A stretch of DNA of 64,000 bases, taken from Clostridium kluyveri DSM 555 (GTDB taxonomy: Bacteria; Bacillota; Clostridia; Clostridiales; Clostridiaceae). How positions within the stretch are numbered: the first letter of the stretch is position 1; the number at the start of each line of letters is the position of its first letter. The stretch covers positions 1,488,001 through 1,552,000 of the forward strand of contig NC_009706.1 of the NCBI RefSeq assembly GCF_000016505.1, given 5' to 3'. Positions 9,235 through 17,312 of the stretch are shown here, one piece after another. The translations under genes and the position numbers were made by a program. The notes below the pieces were generated by a model. The model made no database searches, had not been told where the DNA came from, and saw only the letters and a list, made by a program, of their open reading frames with translations.

Positions 9235-10317
9235 ATGAAAAGAAGAGGAAATAATATAGATGATTTAATGCAGCTAGCTTTATATATGATACCTAAATAT
9301 ATGAAAAGAATTGATAGGTACAATAGAAGACATTATAAGGACTTGGGGCGTGATAAAGAGTATTATGAAGAGCAGCATATGGACAATAAAGAACTTATTG
9401 AGTTTATAGAAAAAAATATTCTTAAAGAAGAAGGTATTTTAACGAGGAAAAAAGATAGGGATAAACCTAAAAAATTAGAAAATGAAAAGGCAGAGAATCT
9501 GTTAGAGAGCAGTATAGTTAAAAAAGTAAAAGACAAAGCGGAAAAAAAGCTTGATGACTTTGACAAAAAAGAGTCTGATTCTATAGATATTGATAAGGAG
9601 AAGGAAGTACAGGATAAAAAAATATCTAAGGATGGGAATAAAAAAGAAGGAGAAAATAAGGGGCAAATTCCTAAGGTAAATGAAAAGGGTAATAATGATG
9701 AAAAACAGGAACCTGATGAAAATAAAGTTTCTGATGAAAGTAAAGTTCCTGATGAGGAAGAGAAAAAACAGATAATAAAATCAGATGGAATTGTTAAAAA
9801 AAGATACAGTATATTATCTAGCAGTAAGCATTGTATTACGTGCAATAGGGGTATATCAAATTTAATGAATAAATTAATTGGGGAAAAATTAGATGTATGT
9901 GTTAAGGATGATAAAATGAGTATACTTAATGAAGTAAATTTGATACATTCAGATGAAGTGCTAATTAAACTTACCAATAAATTAGAAGAAAAAATTATAA
10001 TACCTATGAAAAATGTAGTTGGGATACAATCAAACAAACTTTCTTCTTTGGATAAATCTTTAAAGGAAGTGCCAAAGGGCTATTATTGTACATTTGAAAA
10101 AAGTATGGAAGAGTATTTTAATTCTCTTATTGGCAAAAAGGTAATAATACAAACCTCAGGACAGGGGAAATTTGCATATATATATAATAAAACTATTACT
10201 GAAGTGGGATTAGGGTTCATAGTGATAGATAATGATATGATGGTGACATTTTCAAGTATAGTACTTATAAGGGAACTGAAAGATACTCAGAGCAGGGAAT
10301 TATCGGGTGATTCCTAG
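9235..10317 (+). CDS. Uncharacterised protein with charged linker and C-terminal small domain
   Basis: 360 aa, family not recognised. N-terminal ~70 residues are a basic, helix-rich part (DLMQLALYMIPKYMKRIDRYNRRHY). Residues ~75-185 are low-complexity Lys/Glu/Asp/Asn, likely disordered, with short repeats of the type DENKVSDESKVPDEE. From ~200 the sequence is globular: HCITCNRGISNLMNKLIG with a CxxC pair, then two stretches each ending in a beta-like segment (VLIKLTNKLEEKIIIPMKNVVGI and GKKVIIQTSG), which look like two tandem Sm/SH3-like or coat-type strands. No signal peptide. Such layouts occur in spore-coat-like proteins, but this is only a guess. ATG 9235 after GGAGGT. It is convergent with gltX. 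Confidence 0.6.
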   Translation: MKRRGNNIDDLMQLALYMIPKYMKRIDRYNRRHYKDLGRDKEYYEEQHMDNKELIEFIEKNILKEEGILTRKKDRDKPKKLENEKAENLLESSIVKKVKDKAEKKLDDFDKKESDSIDIDKEKEVQDKKISKDGNKKEGENKGQIPKVNEKGNNDEKQEPDENKVSDESKVPDEEEKKQIIKSDGIVKKRYSILSSSKHCITCNRGISNLMNKLIGEKLDVCVKDDKMSILNEVNLIHSDEVLIKLTNKLEEKIIIPMKNVVGIQSNKLSSLDKSLKEVPKGYYCTFEKSMEEYFNSLIGKKVIIQTSGQGKFAYIYNKTITEVGLGFIVIDNDMMVTFSSIVLIRELKDTQSRELSGDS

Positions 10318-10330
10318 ATTCAAGGTTGGG

Positions 10331-10373
10331 TAAGTTCTTCCTATATTCAGTATATGAATTTAGGAAGAACTTA
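10331..10373. terminator. Bidirectional terminator between the 9235 gene and gltX
   Basis: Perfect 13-bp stem TAAGTTCTTCCTA (10331-10343) / TAGGAAGAACTTA (10361-10373); the 17-base loop can pair further (ATTCA/TGAAT). It serves both convergent genes. Confidence 0.85.
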
Positions 10374-10408
10374 ATAATTAAAAAATTATTTTTAATTAAA
10401 ATGAAATT

Positions 10409-11872
10409 TTAATTATCCCCACTTTCAAGCTTTAATTTTTTAATTCCATATTCTATTCTTTTTAAAGATTCATCTTTTCCTATAATATCTGCAATTTCAA
10501 AAGCACCCCCTGGGGTGGATTTTTTACCTGATAGGGCAATTCTTACAGGCCACAGTACTATTCCATTTTTAACCTGAAGTTCTGATATTAAATCCATACA
10601 GCATTTTTCTATATTTTCCAAAGTCCATGGAGAAAGTTCTTTAAACTTCGGGAGAATTTTTTCAAGAGTGAAAAGTGAATTTTCAAGGTTTGTTTTCATC
10701 TTTTTGTGTATATATATTTCTGTGGAGTATTCTGGCAGTTCGTTGAAGAAATCTAACATGTCAGGTATTTCACTTAATATTTCAACTCTTATTTTAAGTA
10801 ATTCACTTATCTTTAAAAAATCCAAATTCTTTGAAATTACTTTTTTATAATATGGAAGAGCCATCTTATTGAATTCTTCTAGTGGTAATTTCTTCATATA
10901 TTCTCCATTCATCCATTTAAGTTTTACATTATCAAAGATAGCTGGAGATTTGTTTATATTTTTATAGTTAAACAGCTCTACCAGTTCATCTAGGTCAAAT
11001 ATTTCCTTTTCATTTCCAGGATTCCATCCCAGGAGAGCTATATAATTAAGTACAGCCTCCTTTAAATATCCCTTTTCTATTAAATCCTGAAAAGAGGCAT
11101 CTCCATTTCTTTTGCTGAGTTTTTGATGGGCATCTTTCATTATTGGAGGACAATGGATGTATATAGGAACTTCCCAGCCAAAGGCATCATAGAGTCTGTT
11201 ATATTTTGGAGCAGAAGATAAATACTCGCTGCCCCTGACCACATGTGTAATTCCCATAAGGTGATCATCTACTACATTTGCAAAGTTGTATGTAGGGTAG
11301 CCGTCGGATTTTATAAGTATCATATCATCTAATTCTGAATTGTCCACAGAAATGTCTCCATAGATTTCATCATGAAAAGTTGTAAATCCACTCTCAGGAT
11401 TGTTTTGTCTTATAACATAAGGTATGTTTGATGCAAGCTTTTCATTTATTTCTTCCTTTGAAAGTTTGAGACAGTGCTTATCATATTTATAAAATTCCTT
11501 TTCTTCATCATCCTTGTTTTTCAGGCTGTCCATACGTTCTTTGGTGCAAAAACAATAATAAGCTTTTCCCTTATCTATAAGTTCTTTGGCATATTCTAAA
11601 TATATATCAGTTCTCTGGCTCTGTATGTAAGGACCTACGGGACCACCTATATCAGGACCTTCATCATGCTTGAGTCCTGTAATTTCTAGCGTGTGGTAAA
11701 TTATATCCAGTGCACCTTCTACAAATCTTTCCTGATCTGTATCTTCAATTCTCAGTATAAAATCTCCTCCATCATGTTTGGCTATTAAATATGTATACAG
11801 TGCAGTTCTTAAATTTCCAACGTGCATGTATCCAGTTGGGCTTGGTGCAAATCTTGTTCTGACTTTAGTCAT
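10409..11872 (-). CDS. gltX: Glutamyl-tRNA synthetase
   Basis: Class I aminoacyl-tRNA synthetase charging tRNA-Glu; in Firmicutes usually also tRNA-Gln, later amidated by GatCAB. 487 aa. Seen: [19 protein letters not shown] with the HIGH-type motif, RIEDTDQER, the catalytic-domain [19 protein letters not shown], and KLSKRNG as the KMSKS motif; the anticodon-binding helical part follows. ATG 11872 after GGGAGTG. No T-box is visible in its leader, and its promoter (11955-11983) is close to consensus. Some clostridia carry two gltX copies; whether this is the only one cannot be told. Confidence 0.96.
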   Translation of the reverse strand: MTKVRTRFAPSPTGYMHVGNLRTALYTYLIAKHDGGDFILRIEDTDQERFVEGALDIIYHTLEITGLKHDEGPDIGGPVGPYIQSQRTDIYLEYAKELIDKGKAYYCFCTKERMDSLKNKDDEEKEFYKYDKHCLKLSKEEINEKLASNIPYVIRQNNPESGFTTFHDEIYGDISVDNSELDDMILIKSDGYPTYNFANVVDDHLMGITHVVRGSEYLSSAPKYNRLYDAFGWEVPIYIHCPPIMKDAHQKLSKRNGDASFQDLIEKGYLKEAVLNYIALLGWNPGNEKEIFDLDELVELFNYKNINKSPAIFDNVKLKWMNGEYMKKLPLEEFNKMALPYYKKVISKNLDFLKISELLKIRVEILSEIPDMLDFFNELPEYSTEIYIHKKMKTNLENSLFTLEKILPKFKELSPWTLENIEKCCMDLISELQVKNGIVLWPVRIALSGKKSTPGGAFEIADIIGKDESLKRIEYGIKKLKLESGDN

Positions 11873-11954
11873 TTTTTCTCACTCCCATTTATTTTAAAGT
11901 AAAAACCTCTCATCCTTTTTAGACGAAAGGCTACCAATTTGCTATTACCTTTAA

Positions 11955-11983
11955 ATGATATAATAATAGAAATATTGTGTCAA
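11955..11983 (-). promoter_or_regulatory. Putative gltX promoter
   Basis: On the minus strand TTGACA (11978-11983) and TATCAT (11955-11960), spacing 17 bp. Leader about 75 nt, with no T-box features (no AGGGTGG box, no terminator stem). Confidence 0.6.
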
Positions 11984-12098
11984 GGAAGTTTTGTATGCGA
12001 ATAATTATAAAAAAGAGAAAAATAGATTAAATAAACGCAATAAAGAACATACGTAAGAAAAATTAAGTATATCATAATATAGGGGGACAAAAATAAAT

Positions 12099-12144
12099 TT
12101 GACATATATATATGCTATTGATATAAATAATATAGCATATATAT
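12099..12144 (+). promoter_or_regulatory. gap promoter inside a perfect 13-bp inverted repeat
   Basis: TTGACA (12099-12104), 17 bp, TATAAA (12122-12127). A perfect inverted repeat, ATATATATGCTAT (12106-12118) and ATAGCATATATAT (12132-12144), straddles the -10 box: the left arm fills the spacer and the right arm covers the expected start of transcription. Position and symmetry suggest a repressor operator; the protein is unknown. The leader to the gene is about 100 nt. Confidence 0.6.
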
Positions 12145-12235
12145 TATTTATATCACATATATCTTTGAATAATAAAGCTAATGTATATAATAGGCTTTTA
12201 TATAATTTATAAAATATTTTATAGGGGGAAAAATA

Positions 12236-13291
12236 ATGTCTATGAAAGTTGCGATTAATGGTTTTGGAAGAATAGGAAGGTTATTTTTAAGAATTGCTCA
12301 GGAAAGATTGCGTGAAGAAGTAGAAATTGTAGCAATTAATGCAAGAGCAGATAATGAAACCCTTGCACATCTTTTTAAATATGACTCTTGTTACGGAAAA
12401 TTCCAAGGCACTGTGAAAGCCACAGAAGACTCAATAATTATAAATGATTCTGAAATAAAAATATTTAGAGAAAGTGAACCAGAGAATTTGCCTTGGGGTG
12501 AATTAAATGTAGATATTGTAGTAGAATCCACAGGGAAATTTAAAGATAGAAAAAATTTATACAAGCATATAGAAGCTGGTGCAAAAAAAGTTATAATTAC
12601 AGCCCCTGCTAAAGAGGAAGATATAACTATAGTTATGGGTGTAAATGAAGGAAAATTTGATGTGAATTCCCATAATATTATTTCAAATGCATCTTGTACA
12701 ACTAATTGTCTGGCACCATTTGCCAAGGTGCTGGATGAAAATTTTGGTATTGTAAAGGGACTTATGACTACAATTCATGCCTATACAGGGGATCAGAGAT
12801 TGGTAGATAAAAGTCATAAGGATTTAAGAAGGGCAAGGGCTGCAGGAGAATCTATAATCCCGACTACTACAGGAGCAGCAAAGGCAGTGGCAAAAGTGCT
12901 TCCAAATTTAGAAGGAAAATTAAATGGCTTTGCACTTAGAGTACCTACAGTTACAGTATCCATTACAGATTTGGTTTGCGAACTTTCAAAACCTGCTACA
13001 GTAGAAGAAATAAATAAAGCTTTTAAAAGAGCGGCTCAGGGTCCTTTGGAAGGAATACTTGGATATTCTGAAGAACCACTGGTGTCTATAGATTACAAAG
13101 GGGACAATAGATCTTCTATAGTAGATGGACTTTCGACTTTAATAATGGGAGATAATATGGTTAAAGTGGTATCCTGGTACGATAATGAATGGGCGTATTC
13201 TTGTAGAACAGTAGATCTTGTAAATTATATTTCACTACAGATGGAAGAAAATCATGAACAGCCTGATAAAATAGTGGTTAATAAAGCATAG
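12236..13291 (+). CDS. gap: Glyceraldehyde-3-phosphate dehydrogenase, GapB-like (probably NADP-preferring)
   Basis: Phosphorylating GAPDH interconverting glyceraldehyde 3-phosphate and 1,3-bisphosphoglycerate. 351 aa, a little longer than usual owing to a C-terminal extension. Seen: INGFGRIGRL nucleotide fold, the catalytic cysteine in SNASCTTNCLAP, HAYTGDQ, and WYDNEWAYSCR. After the second beta strand the sequence reads VAINARADNETLAHLFKYDS. NAD-specific enzymes have an Asp there (IND); Ala and the LPWGELNVDIVVESTGKF context are as in Bacillus GapB, the gluconeogenic NADP-preferring type. It is a single-gene unit, not in the usual cggR-gap-pgk-tpi cluster, which supports a second, specialised GAPDH. 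Cofactor choice is inference. Confidence 0.9.
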   Translation: MSMKVAINGFGRIGRLFLRIAQERLREEVEIVAINARADNETLAHLFKYDSCYGKFQGTVKATEDSIIINDSEIKIFRESEPENLPWGELNVDIVVESTGKFKDRKNLYKHIEAGAKKVIITAPAKEEDITIVMGVNEGKFDVNSHNIISNASCTTNCLAPFAKVLDENFGIVKGLMTTIHAYTGDQRLVDKSHKDLRRARAAGESIIPTTTGAAKAVAKVLPNLEGKLNGFALRVPTVTVSITDLVCELSKPATVEEINKAFKRAAQGPLEGILGYSEEPLVSIDYKGDNRSSIVDGLSTLIMGDNMVKVVSWYDNEWAYSCRTVDLVNYISLQMEENHEQPDKIVVNKA

Positions 13292-13322
13292 ATAGGGTAA
13301 GTTGCTTATATTTTATTATAAT

Positions 13323-13362
13323 AAAAAAGTATTTCTATAGGATTATGTAGAAATACTTTTTT
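13323..13362. terminator. Bidirectional terminator between gap and the carboxypeptidase gene
   Basis: Perfect 15-bp stem AAAAAAGTATTTCTA / TAGAAATACTTTTTT between convergent genes, with A/T tails on both sides. Confidence 0.9.
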
Positions 13363-13374
13363 GTATGTTTTAGA

Positions 13375-14637
13375 TTAATGATAACTATATTTTTTATGTT
13401 TTTTATACCTTCTAGATTTGTTTTTCATAAATAAGAAAATTAGAATCAATATAAATACAGGTATTAATATTATGCTGTATATGGAAAACATTTGTTTTAG
13501 AAAAGACTTTTTTGAAAGTCCAGAATAAATTTTATAACTCTTAGAAAAATCTCTTTGTTTCACTGTGAGAATTCCAATAGGAATTTCACCTTTTAAAGAT
13601 TTTATATTTACAGTTGTAATGGTGATTTTTTGCTGTAGTTCTTTTTTATTAATATCATTATCATAGTAGGATACATTATCTTCAGTTTTAATAGGAACCC
13701 TTACGGTTTTTTCAAAATTTGTAAAAGGTAGAAATTTAAATTTTACATCTTTTTTATCAATTATGGAATCTTTTGCATGAAGAATGTAAGGTGTCTTACT
13801 ATAACTCCAGTTTATTATTTTTTCCATGTCATTAAATACATAGGTGTCATTTGTATCATATATGGAATTCATGACAATTCCAAGTATTTTTCTATTATCT
13901 CTTTCATATATTGCAACAAGACATCTCCCTGCAGGGTCTGTATAACCCGTTTTTCCACCTATACAGCCATCTTTGCCCAGCAGCTTATTAGTGTTTATAA
14001 TTGCAAAGGAAGCACCTTTAGAAGTGGTTACCGTGCTGGTAGATTTATATATAGTATCTCTTATCCAGGAATTTTTAAAGGCTTCTCTGGCAATAATACT
14101 CATATCGTAGGAGGTACTATAGTGATCTGGATTATGTAGGCCATTTGGAGTGATAAAATGAGTATTTTTCAAATTTAAGCTTTGTACTTCTTCATTCATT
14201 TTGTCTGCAAATTCAGGTATACTTTTAGATATATTTTCTGCAATAACACATGCCATATCATTAGCGGAAAACATTAAAAGTGCATCCATTACATTTTTTG
14301 CAGATATAGTATCTCCTACCTCTATGGGACGTGCAGCACTATTTAAGGAAGATTGGGGCTGGGCTTTAGCTTCTGCTGTATATGTCAGCATGTCCGTTTC
14401 TTTCTTGTTTTTTTCAAGGAGAATAGCAGTTAAAAGTTTTGTAGTACTTGCAGGATATATTTTGGTATCTGGATTTTTTTCATATATTATTTCATTTGTT
14501 TGCATGTCCACTGTTATGGCCGAAGTACCGTATATTTCAGGAAGTGTATTAGAAGATTCATCTGCGGCAGATACATTAAGATTTAAACAAAGTGTAAATA
14601 TAAGTACAAATAATATGATATTATTTTTCCTTTTCAA
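13375..14637 (-). CDS. dacF: D-alanyl-D-alanine carboxypeptidase (DacF-type PBP)
   Basis: Low-molecular-weight penicillin-binding protein that trims the terminal D-Ala of peptidoglycan stem peptides. 420 aa. Signal peptide at residues 1-25 (LCLNLNVSAA). Active-site motifs in order: SXXK as ASTTK (~63-67), SXN as SAND (~123), KTG as GGKTGYTD (~227). A C-terminal all-beta domain follows, then a membrane helix (~380-408) and a basic cytoplasmic tail, as in membrane-anchored DacF-type enzymes involved in spore cortex or vegetative wall. Start TTG 14637 is supported by GGAGTG 7-8 bases upstream; the ATG at 14644 is out of frame. Its leader may be the structured RNA described below. Confidence 0.9.
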   Translation of the reverse strand: MKRKNNIILFVLIFTLCLNLNVSAADESSNTLPEIYGTSAITVDMQTNEIIYEKNPDTKIYPASTTKLLTAILLEKNKKETDMLTYTAEAKAQPQSSLNSAARPIEVGDTISAKNVMDALLMFSANDMACVIAENISKSIPEFADKMNEEVQSLNLKNTHFITPNGLHNPDHYSTSYDMSIIAREAFKNSWIRDTIYKSTSTVTTSKGASFAIINTNKLLGKDGCIGGKTGYTDPAGRCLVAIYERDNRKILGIVMNSIYDTNDTYVFNDMEKIINWSYSKTPYILHAKDSIIDKKDVKFKFLPFTNFEKTVRVPIKTEDNVSYYDNDINKKELQQKITITTVNIKSLKGEIPIGILTVKQRDFSKSYKIYSGLSKKSFLKQMFSIYSIILIPVFILILIFLFMKNKSRRYKKHKKYSYH

Positions 14638-14689
14638 AAAACATCACTCCATTTGTTGAAAATTTATGTATATGTGTTATCAAGTGATT

Positions 14690-14890
14690 CAGAGGCTTAG
14701 GTGGAGTTTGTCTACAGAGAAATACTTATCTCCATCTGAACCTTGTTAACAGTATTCTCAATGTCTTTAGCACTTAGAATACGTTACCCTTTATGGGAAG
14801 AACTTATTAAGGCACATTATCTGCGTTTATCTCCCTTTGAAAAAGATGGGAGATAAGCACTGGTAGCGTTCGGATAAAAATATTATAATT
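14690..14890. ncRNA. Candidate structured RNA with competing hairpins
   Basis: The 314-bp gap between divergent genes is much richer in G+C and pairing than other gaps. It contains: a perfect 9-bp hairpin TTATCTCCC (14827-14835) / GGGAGATAA (14848-14856); a long-range alternative, CTTATCTCCATCT (14725-14737) pairing with AGATGGGAGATAAG (14844-14857) with one bulge, using the same right arm; a hairpin GTATTCT (14752-14758) / AGAATAC (14776-14782) extendable outward; and a stem AGGTGGAG / CTCCATCT (14699-14736). The long-range fold gives a rod of about 150-190 nt with an internal bulged region. On the minus strand an AT-rich TATAAT lies just upstream, making it either the dacF leader or an independent RNA. 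It matches no riboswitch class I can recall. Strand is undecided. Confidence 0.45.
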
Positions 14891-14958
14891 AATTATAACA
14901 TTTTACAGTATACCACATAAAAAGGGTATTTTACAGTTAGATTTTAGGAGGTAGTAAG

Positions 14959-15576
14959 GTGATAAAAAAAATAGAAGATATATTTAAAGAAAGAAAACCA
15001 CATATTATGGGAGAATTCAGTAAAAGTGCTGTGATGATTCCACTATGTGAATCAGGGGAAGAGATAAGTGTACTTTTTGAAATGAGAGCACTAAATTTAA
15101 AGCACCAGCCGGGAGATATATGTTTTCCCGGAGGCAGATTAGAAAAGGGGGAAATTCCAGTATGTGCAGCTGTAAGAGAAACCATGGAAGAATTAAATTT
15201 AAGTAAAGAAGATATAAAACTTATAGGGCAAATGGATTATGTTGTGACACCTTATAATTTTATAATGTATCCTTTTGTATGTAAATTAAATAGAGAAGAT
15301 ATATTCCCAAGCCAGAGTGAAGTAGACCATATTTTTAAGGTTCCTCTTCAGTTTTTTATAGAAAATAAACCTTTGCTTTATGAAATCCCGATAGTTTCAC
15401 AACCAGGAAAGAGATTCCCCTATAGGCTTATAAGAAATGGCAGAAAGTATAAATTTAGAAGGGGAACGGTGAAACAGTATTTCTATAATTATGAAAAATA
15501 TACAATATGGGGATTCACTGCCCTTATTATAAAAAGATTTGTAGATATAATTGTGTCAAATGACCATAATAAATAA
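14959..15576 (+). CDS. Nudix hydrolase, CoA pyrophosphatase-like
   Basis: 205 aa. The Nudix box is complete, G-x5-E-x7-RE-x2-EE: residues GRLEKGE, then seven, then RETMEELNL. Before it stands LKHQPGDICFPGGR, the extra signature (LxxxRSxxLxxHxGxxSFPGG type) of the NudL/YeaB group, which cleaves CoA to 4'-phosphopantetheine and 3',5'-ADP. Later YPFVCKL and WGFTALIIKRF are as in that family. Start GTG 14959 after GGAGGTAG. It is probably a housekeeping enzyme; substrate is inferred from the signature. Confidence 0.85.
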   Translation: MIKKIEDIFKERKPHIMGEFSKSAVMIPLCESGEEISVLFEMRALNLKHQPGDICFPGGRLEKGEIPVCAAVRETMEELNLSKEDIKLIGQMDYVVTPYNFIMYPFVCKLNREDIFPSQSEVDHIFKVPLQFFIENKPLLYEIPIVSQPGKRFPYRLIRNGRKYKFRRGTVKQYFYNYEKYTIWGFTALIIKRFVDIIVSNDHNK

Positions 15577-15617
15577 CAGTTAATAAAATGAAGTTATAAA
15601 TAATGGGGAGGGAACAT

Positions 15618-16079
15618 ATGATTGATAGTAATATTGAAAATGATTATGTACAAGATATGGTTAATTACTTAATTCTCGTTCATGAAAAATTAAGTAAACC
15701 CTTTGAGGATTGTTTTAAAGAAAAATTAAGTGCTCTTCAATTTAATACACTATGTGTACTTAGATCCTATGGAAGCCTAACAATGAGAGAATTAGCTGAA
15801 AGGATGAATTTATCTAAACAGCAAATGACTAAAATTATTGCTAAGCTTGTTAAAATTAACTTCGCTGAGCGTAATTATGATAAAGACGATAGACGTATAA
15901 TTAAAATATCTGCTACAAAAGAAGCTGATGAATATATTAAATTGGAAAGCAAGGCTTTTGCAAGAAGATTAAAGGACATAGTAAATTCATTAAATGAAGA
16001 AGACCTAAAAGATTTAGAAAATGCAATTAAAAGTATGAATAAAATACTTCCTAAGTTTCCCAAGTGGTTGAGTAAGTAG
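15618..16079 (+). CDS. MarR-family transcriptional regulator
   Basis: 153 aa from ATG 15618, preceded by GGGGAGGG at 7 bp; an in-frame ATG at 15603 lies within the ribosome binding site. Winged-helix DNA-binding domain: LTMRELAERMNLSKQQMTKIIAKLVKINFAER is helix-turn-helix, KDDRRIIKI is the wing with the usual DxR. Helices at both ends give the dimer. No transporter follows; it is separated by a terminator from the next gene, so its targets are elsewhere. Arginine codons include CGT, unlike the AGA-dominated core genes upstream, which hints at transfer. Confidence 0.88.
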   Translation: MIDSNIENDYVQDMVNYLILVHEKLSKPFEDCFKEKLSALQFNTLCVLRSYGSLTMRELAERMNLSKQQMTKIIAKLVKINFAERNYDKDDRRIIKISATKEADEYIKLESKAFARRLKDIVNSLNEEDLKDLENAIKSMNKILPKFPKWLSK

Positions 16080-16085
16080 TATATG

Positions 16086-16128
16086 AAAAAGTAGAATTTA
16101 AGCGTAACATTTAATATTCTACTTTTTT
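16086..16128 (+). terminator. Terminator after the first marR gene
   Basis: 12-bp stem AAAAAGTAGAAT (16086-16097) / ATTCTACTTTTT (16116-16127), T-run on the + strand. Confidence 0.85.
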
Positions 16129-16162
16129 ACTTGTGATATTGACATTGAAGAATATACATTGT

Positions 16163-16211
16163 ACTATAAATATAGTAGATATATGTCTATAGTAAACGAG
16201 CATTTACTATA
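16163..16211. promoter_or_regulatory. Cluster of ACTATA/TATAGT palindromes
   Basis: Two dyads within 50 bp: ACTATA (16163-16168) / TATAGT (16171-16176), and TATAGTAAA (16188-16196) / TTTACTATA (16203-16211). The shared hexamers suggest repeated binding sites of one regulator, plausibly the MarR protein encoded just upstream. They lie about 180 bp before the 55-residue ORF. Confidence 0.4.
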
Positions 16212-16386
16212 TTTGTATATGAACTATAAAGTTTTATAAAATAGAAAAACGGAAAAATAGTTAAAATAATCATTAAAACTTAACATCAGATGAAAGTGTT
16301 GTGCATATTATTGAATCTATCAGTAATCTGTGAAAAAATTTTATGATATTTGGTTGTAATACTAAAATTTCTTAAGGAGTAGAAAT

Positions 16387-16554
16387 ATGGAAAGAGATAT
16401 ACAGTTCGTAGCAAAGAATAATAGAGGCAGATGGATGTTATGGATACAGATAGATGGCAAGAAAGTGTTCTTAACAAATACACTAAGGTCTGAAGAAGAA
16501 GCAAAAAGTTTTATAAAAAGCTTTCTCGAAAAACCGATAAATTTAATTGAATAA
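16387..16554 (+). CDS. Small uncharacterised protein, 55 aa
   Basis: Short ORF with a good ribosome binding site, AAGGAG at 16374-16379, 7 bp before ATG 16387. The 55-residue product is soluble and charged; its centre (GRWMLWIQIDGKKVFLTNT) looks like two beta strands with aromatic residues, followed by an amphipathic helix (SEEEAKSFIKSFLEK). That pattern suggests a folded mini-domain. No family recognised. A hairpin with a T7 tail follows at 16626-16652, so it has its own transcription unit between two palindrome-rich gaps. Confidence 0.55.
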   Translation: MERDIQFVAKNNRGRWMLWIQIDGKKVFLTNTLRSEEEAKSFIKSFLEKPINLIE

Positions 16555-16625
16555 GAGTTCAATTTTAAGAATTGAAAATAAGTAAATATTAAAATATTTG
16601 GACAATGCCACATAATGCACCTAGG

Positions 16626-16652
16626 GTTTTAGAGGAATCTAAGACTTTTTTT
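16626..16652 (+). terminator. Terminator after the 55-aa ORF
   Basis: GTTTTAGA (16626-16633) / TCTAAGAC (16638-16645), one G-U pair, loop of four, followed by seven T. Confidence 0.75.
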
Positions 16653-16786
16653 AATGTTTAAAAATAACTGTAAGGGGGGCCTAAAGTAATAACAGTTCAA
16701 GAAATATTCAATATCTCTTAATATTTCACACAGAAAAACATTAATATACCACTGGAATAACATGGGTGCTGCATTAAATCGTCATA

Positions 16787-16797
16787 AAGGGTAACTA
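16787..16797 (+). promoter_or_regulatory. AAGGGTAACTA motif shared with the marR-MFS promoter
   Basis: The 11-mer AAGGGTAACTA lies 55 bp before the secreted-protein gene and recurs exactly at 17280-17290, where it forms one half of a palindrome in front of the second marR. It could be a half-site for that regulator. Confidence 0.35.
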
Positions 16798-16851
16798 GAA
16801 TATTAAGTATAGCAGCTGCAACAAATATTTTAAATTCAGGAGGTAATGAAA

Positions 16852-17097
16852 ATGTTAAAAATGAAGTATAAAATAATTTCAGCTGTAATGCTTGCAGCAC
16901 CATTGTTAATCAATACAGGAATTGGAACAACCGTCAGTGCACATTCTGCCAGCAACAAACCTGCGGTGGTTTGTAAGTCCAAATACAAAACACCTGCCAA
17001 ACCAGTAAAGAAAGTAGTAAACAAGCATAAAGTTAAGGCATCAAATACCAAACCAGCACCAAAAGTAGTACATTCAGCAGCAAATGCTCATAGATAA
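16852..17097 (+). CDS. Small secreted basic protein
   Basis: 81 aa. Start ATG 16852 is set by AGGAGGT seven bases upstream; ATG 16846 is too close to it. Signal peptide of about 28 residues, ending GTTVSA just before His. The mature part of about 52 residues is Lys/Ala/Pro/Val-rich (KTPAKPVKKVVNKHKVK), very basic, with one Cys and no predicted fold; it may bind DNA, nucleic acid or anionic wall polymers. The signal peptide is nearly identical, also in DNA, to that of the protein at 19143-19637 on the other strand. Function unknown. Confidence 0.7.
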   Translation: MLKMKYKIISAVMLAAPLLINTGIGTTVSAHSASNKPAVVCKSKYKTPAKPVKKVVNKHKVKASNTKPAPKVVHSAANAHR

Positions 17098-17109
17098 TAG
17101 TATTCTGGC

Positions 17110-17147
17110 ATGAATAGGCCTATTGGGATTTTCTCAGTAGGCTTATT
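17110..17147 (+). terminator. Terminator after the secreted basic protein
   Basis: AATAGGCCTA / TAGGCTTATT with one mismatch around an AT-rich loop, followed by TTTCATTATT. Confidence 0.6.
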
Positions 17148-17231
17148 TTCATTATTACATAAAAGGATAATATTTTGTCATGTTAGAAATTGATGATATT
17201 TTCCGTTAATAATTAAATGGGCTATAAATGC

Positions 17232-17290
17232 TTGACATTGAAGAAAAAAAGAGTATAATTACCTTGGGTAATAGTTAATAAGGGTAACTA
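17232..17290 (+). promoter_or_regulatory. Promoter and MarR-type operators of the marR-MFS operon
   Basis: TTGACA (17232-17237), 16 bp, TATAAT (17254-17259). Two dyads overlap the -10 and the expected start: TTACC-ttg-GGTAA (17259-17271) and TAGTTA-7-TAACTA (17272-17290). Adjacent dyads at this position are typical of autorepressed marR operons. Confidence 0.7.
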
Positions 17291-17312
17291 TATTTTTAAG
17301 GAGGGAGAGAAA

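Noticed and set aside
9363-10037. 224-codon open frame on the minus strand
   Set aside because: Antisense of a Lys/Glu-rich linker, which yields Ser/Leu/Phe-rich open frames; no start site and the + strand gene is well supported.
11873-11954. T-box leader of gltX
   Set aside because: The leader is short and lacks the conserved T-box sequence and any terminator stem.
14201-14659. 152-codon + strand ORF opposite the carboxypeptidase
   Set aside because: Complete antisense overlap with a gene carrying all active-site motifs; no independent support.
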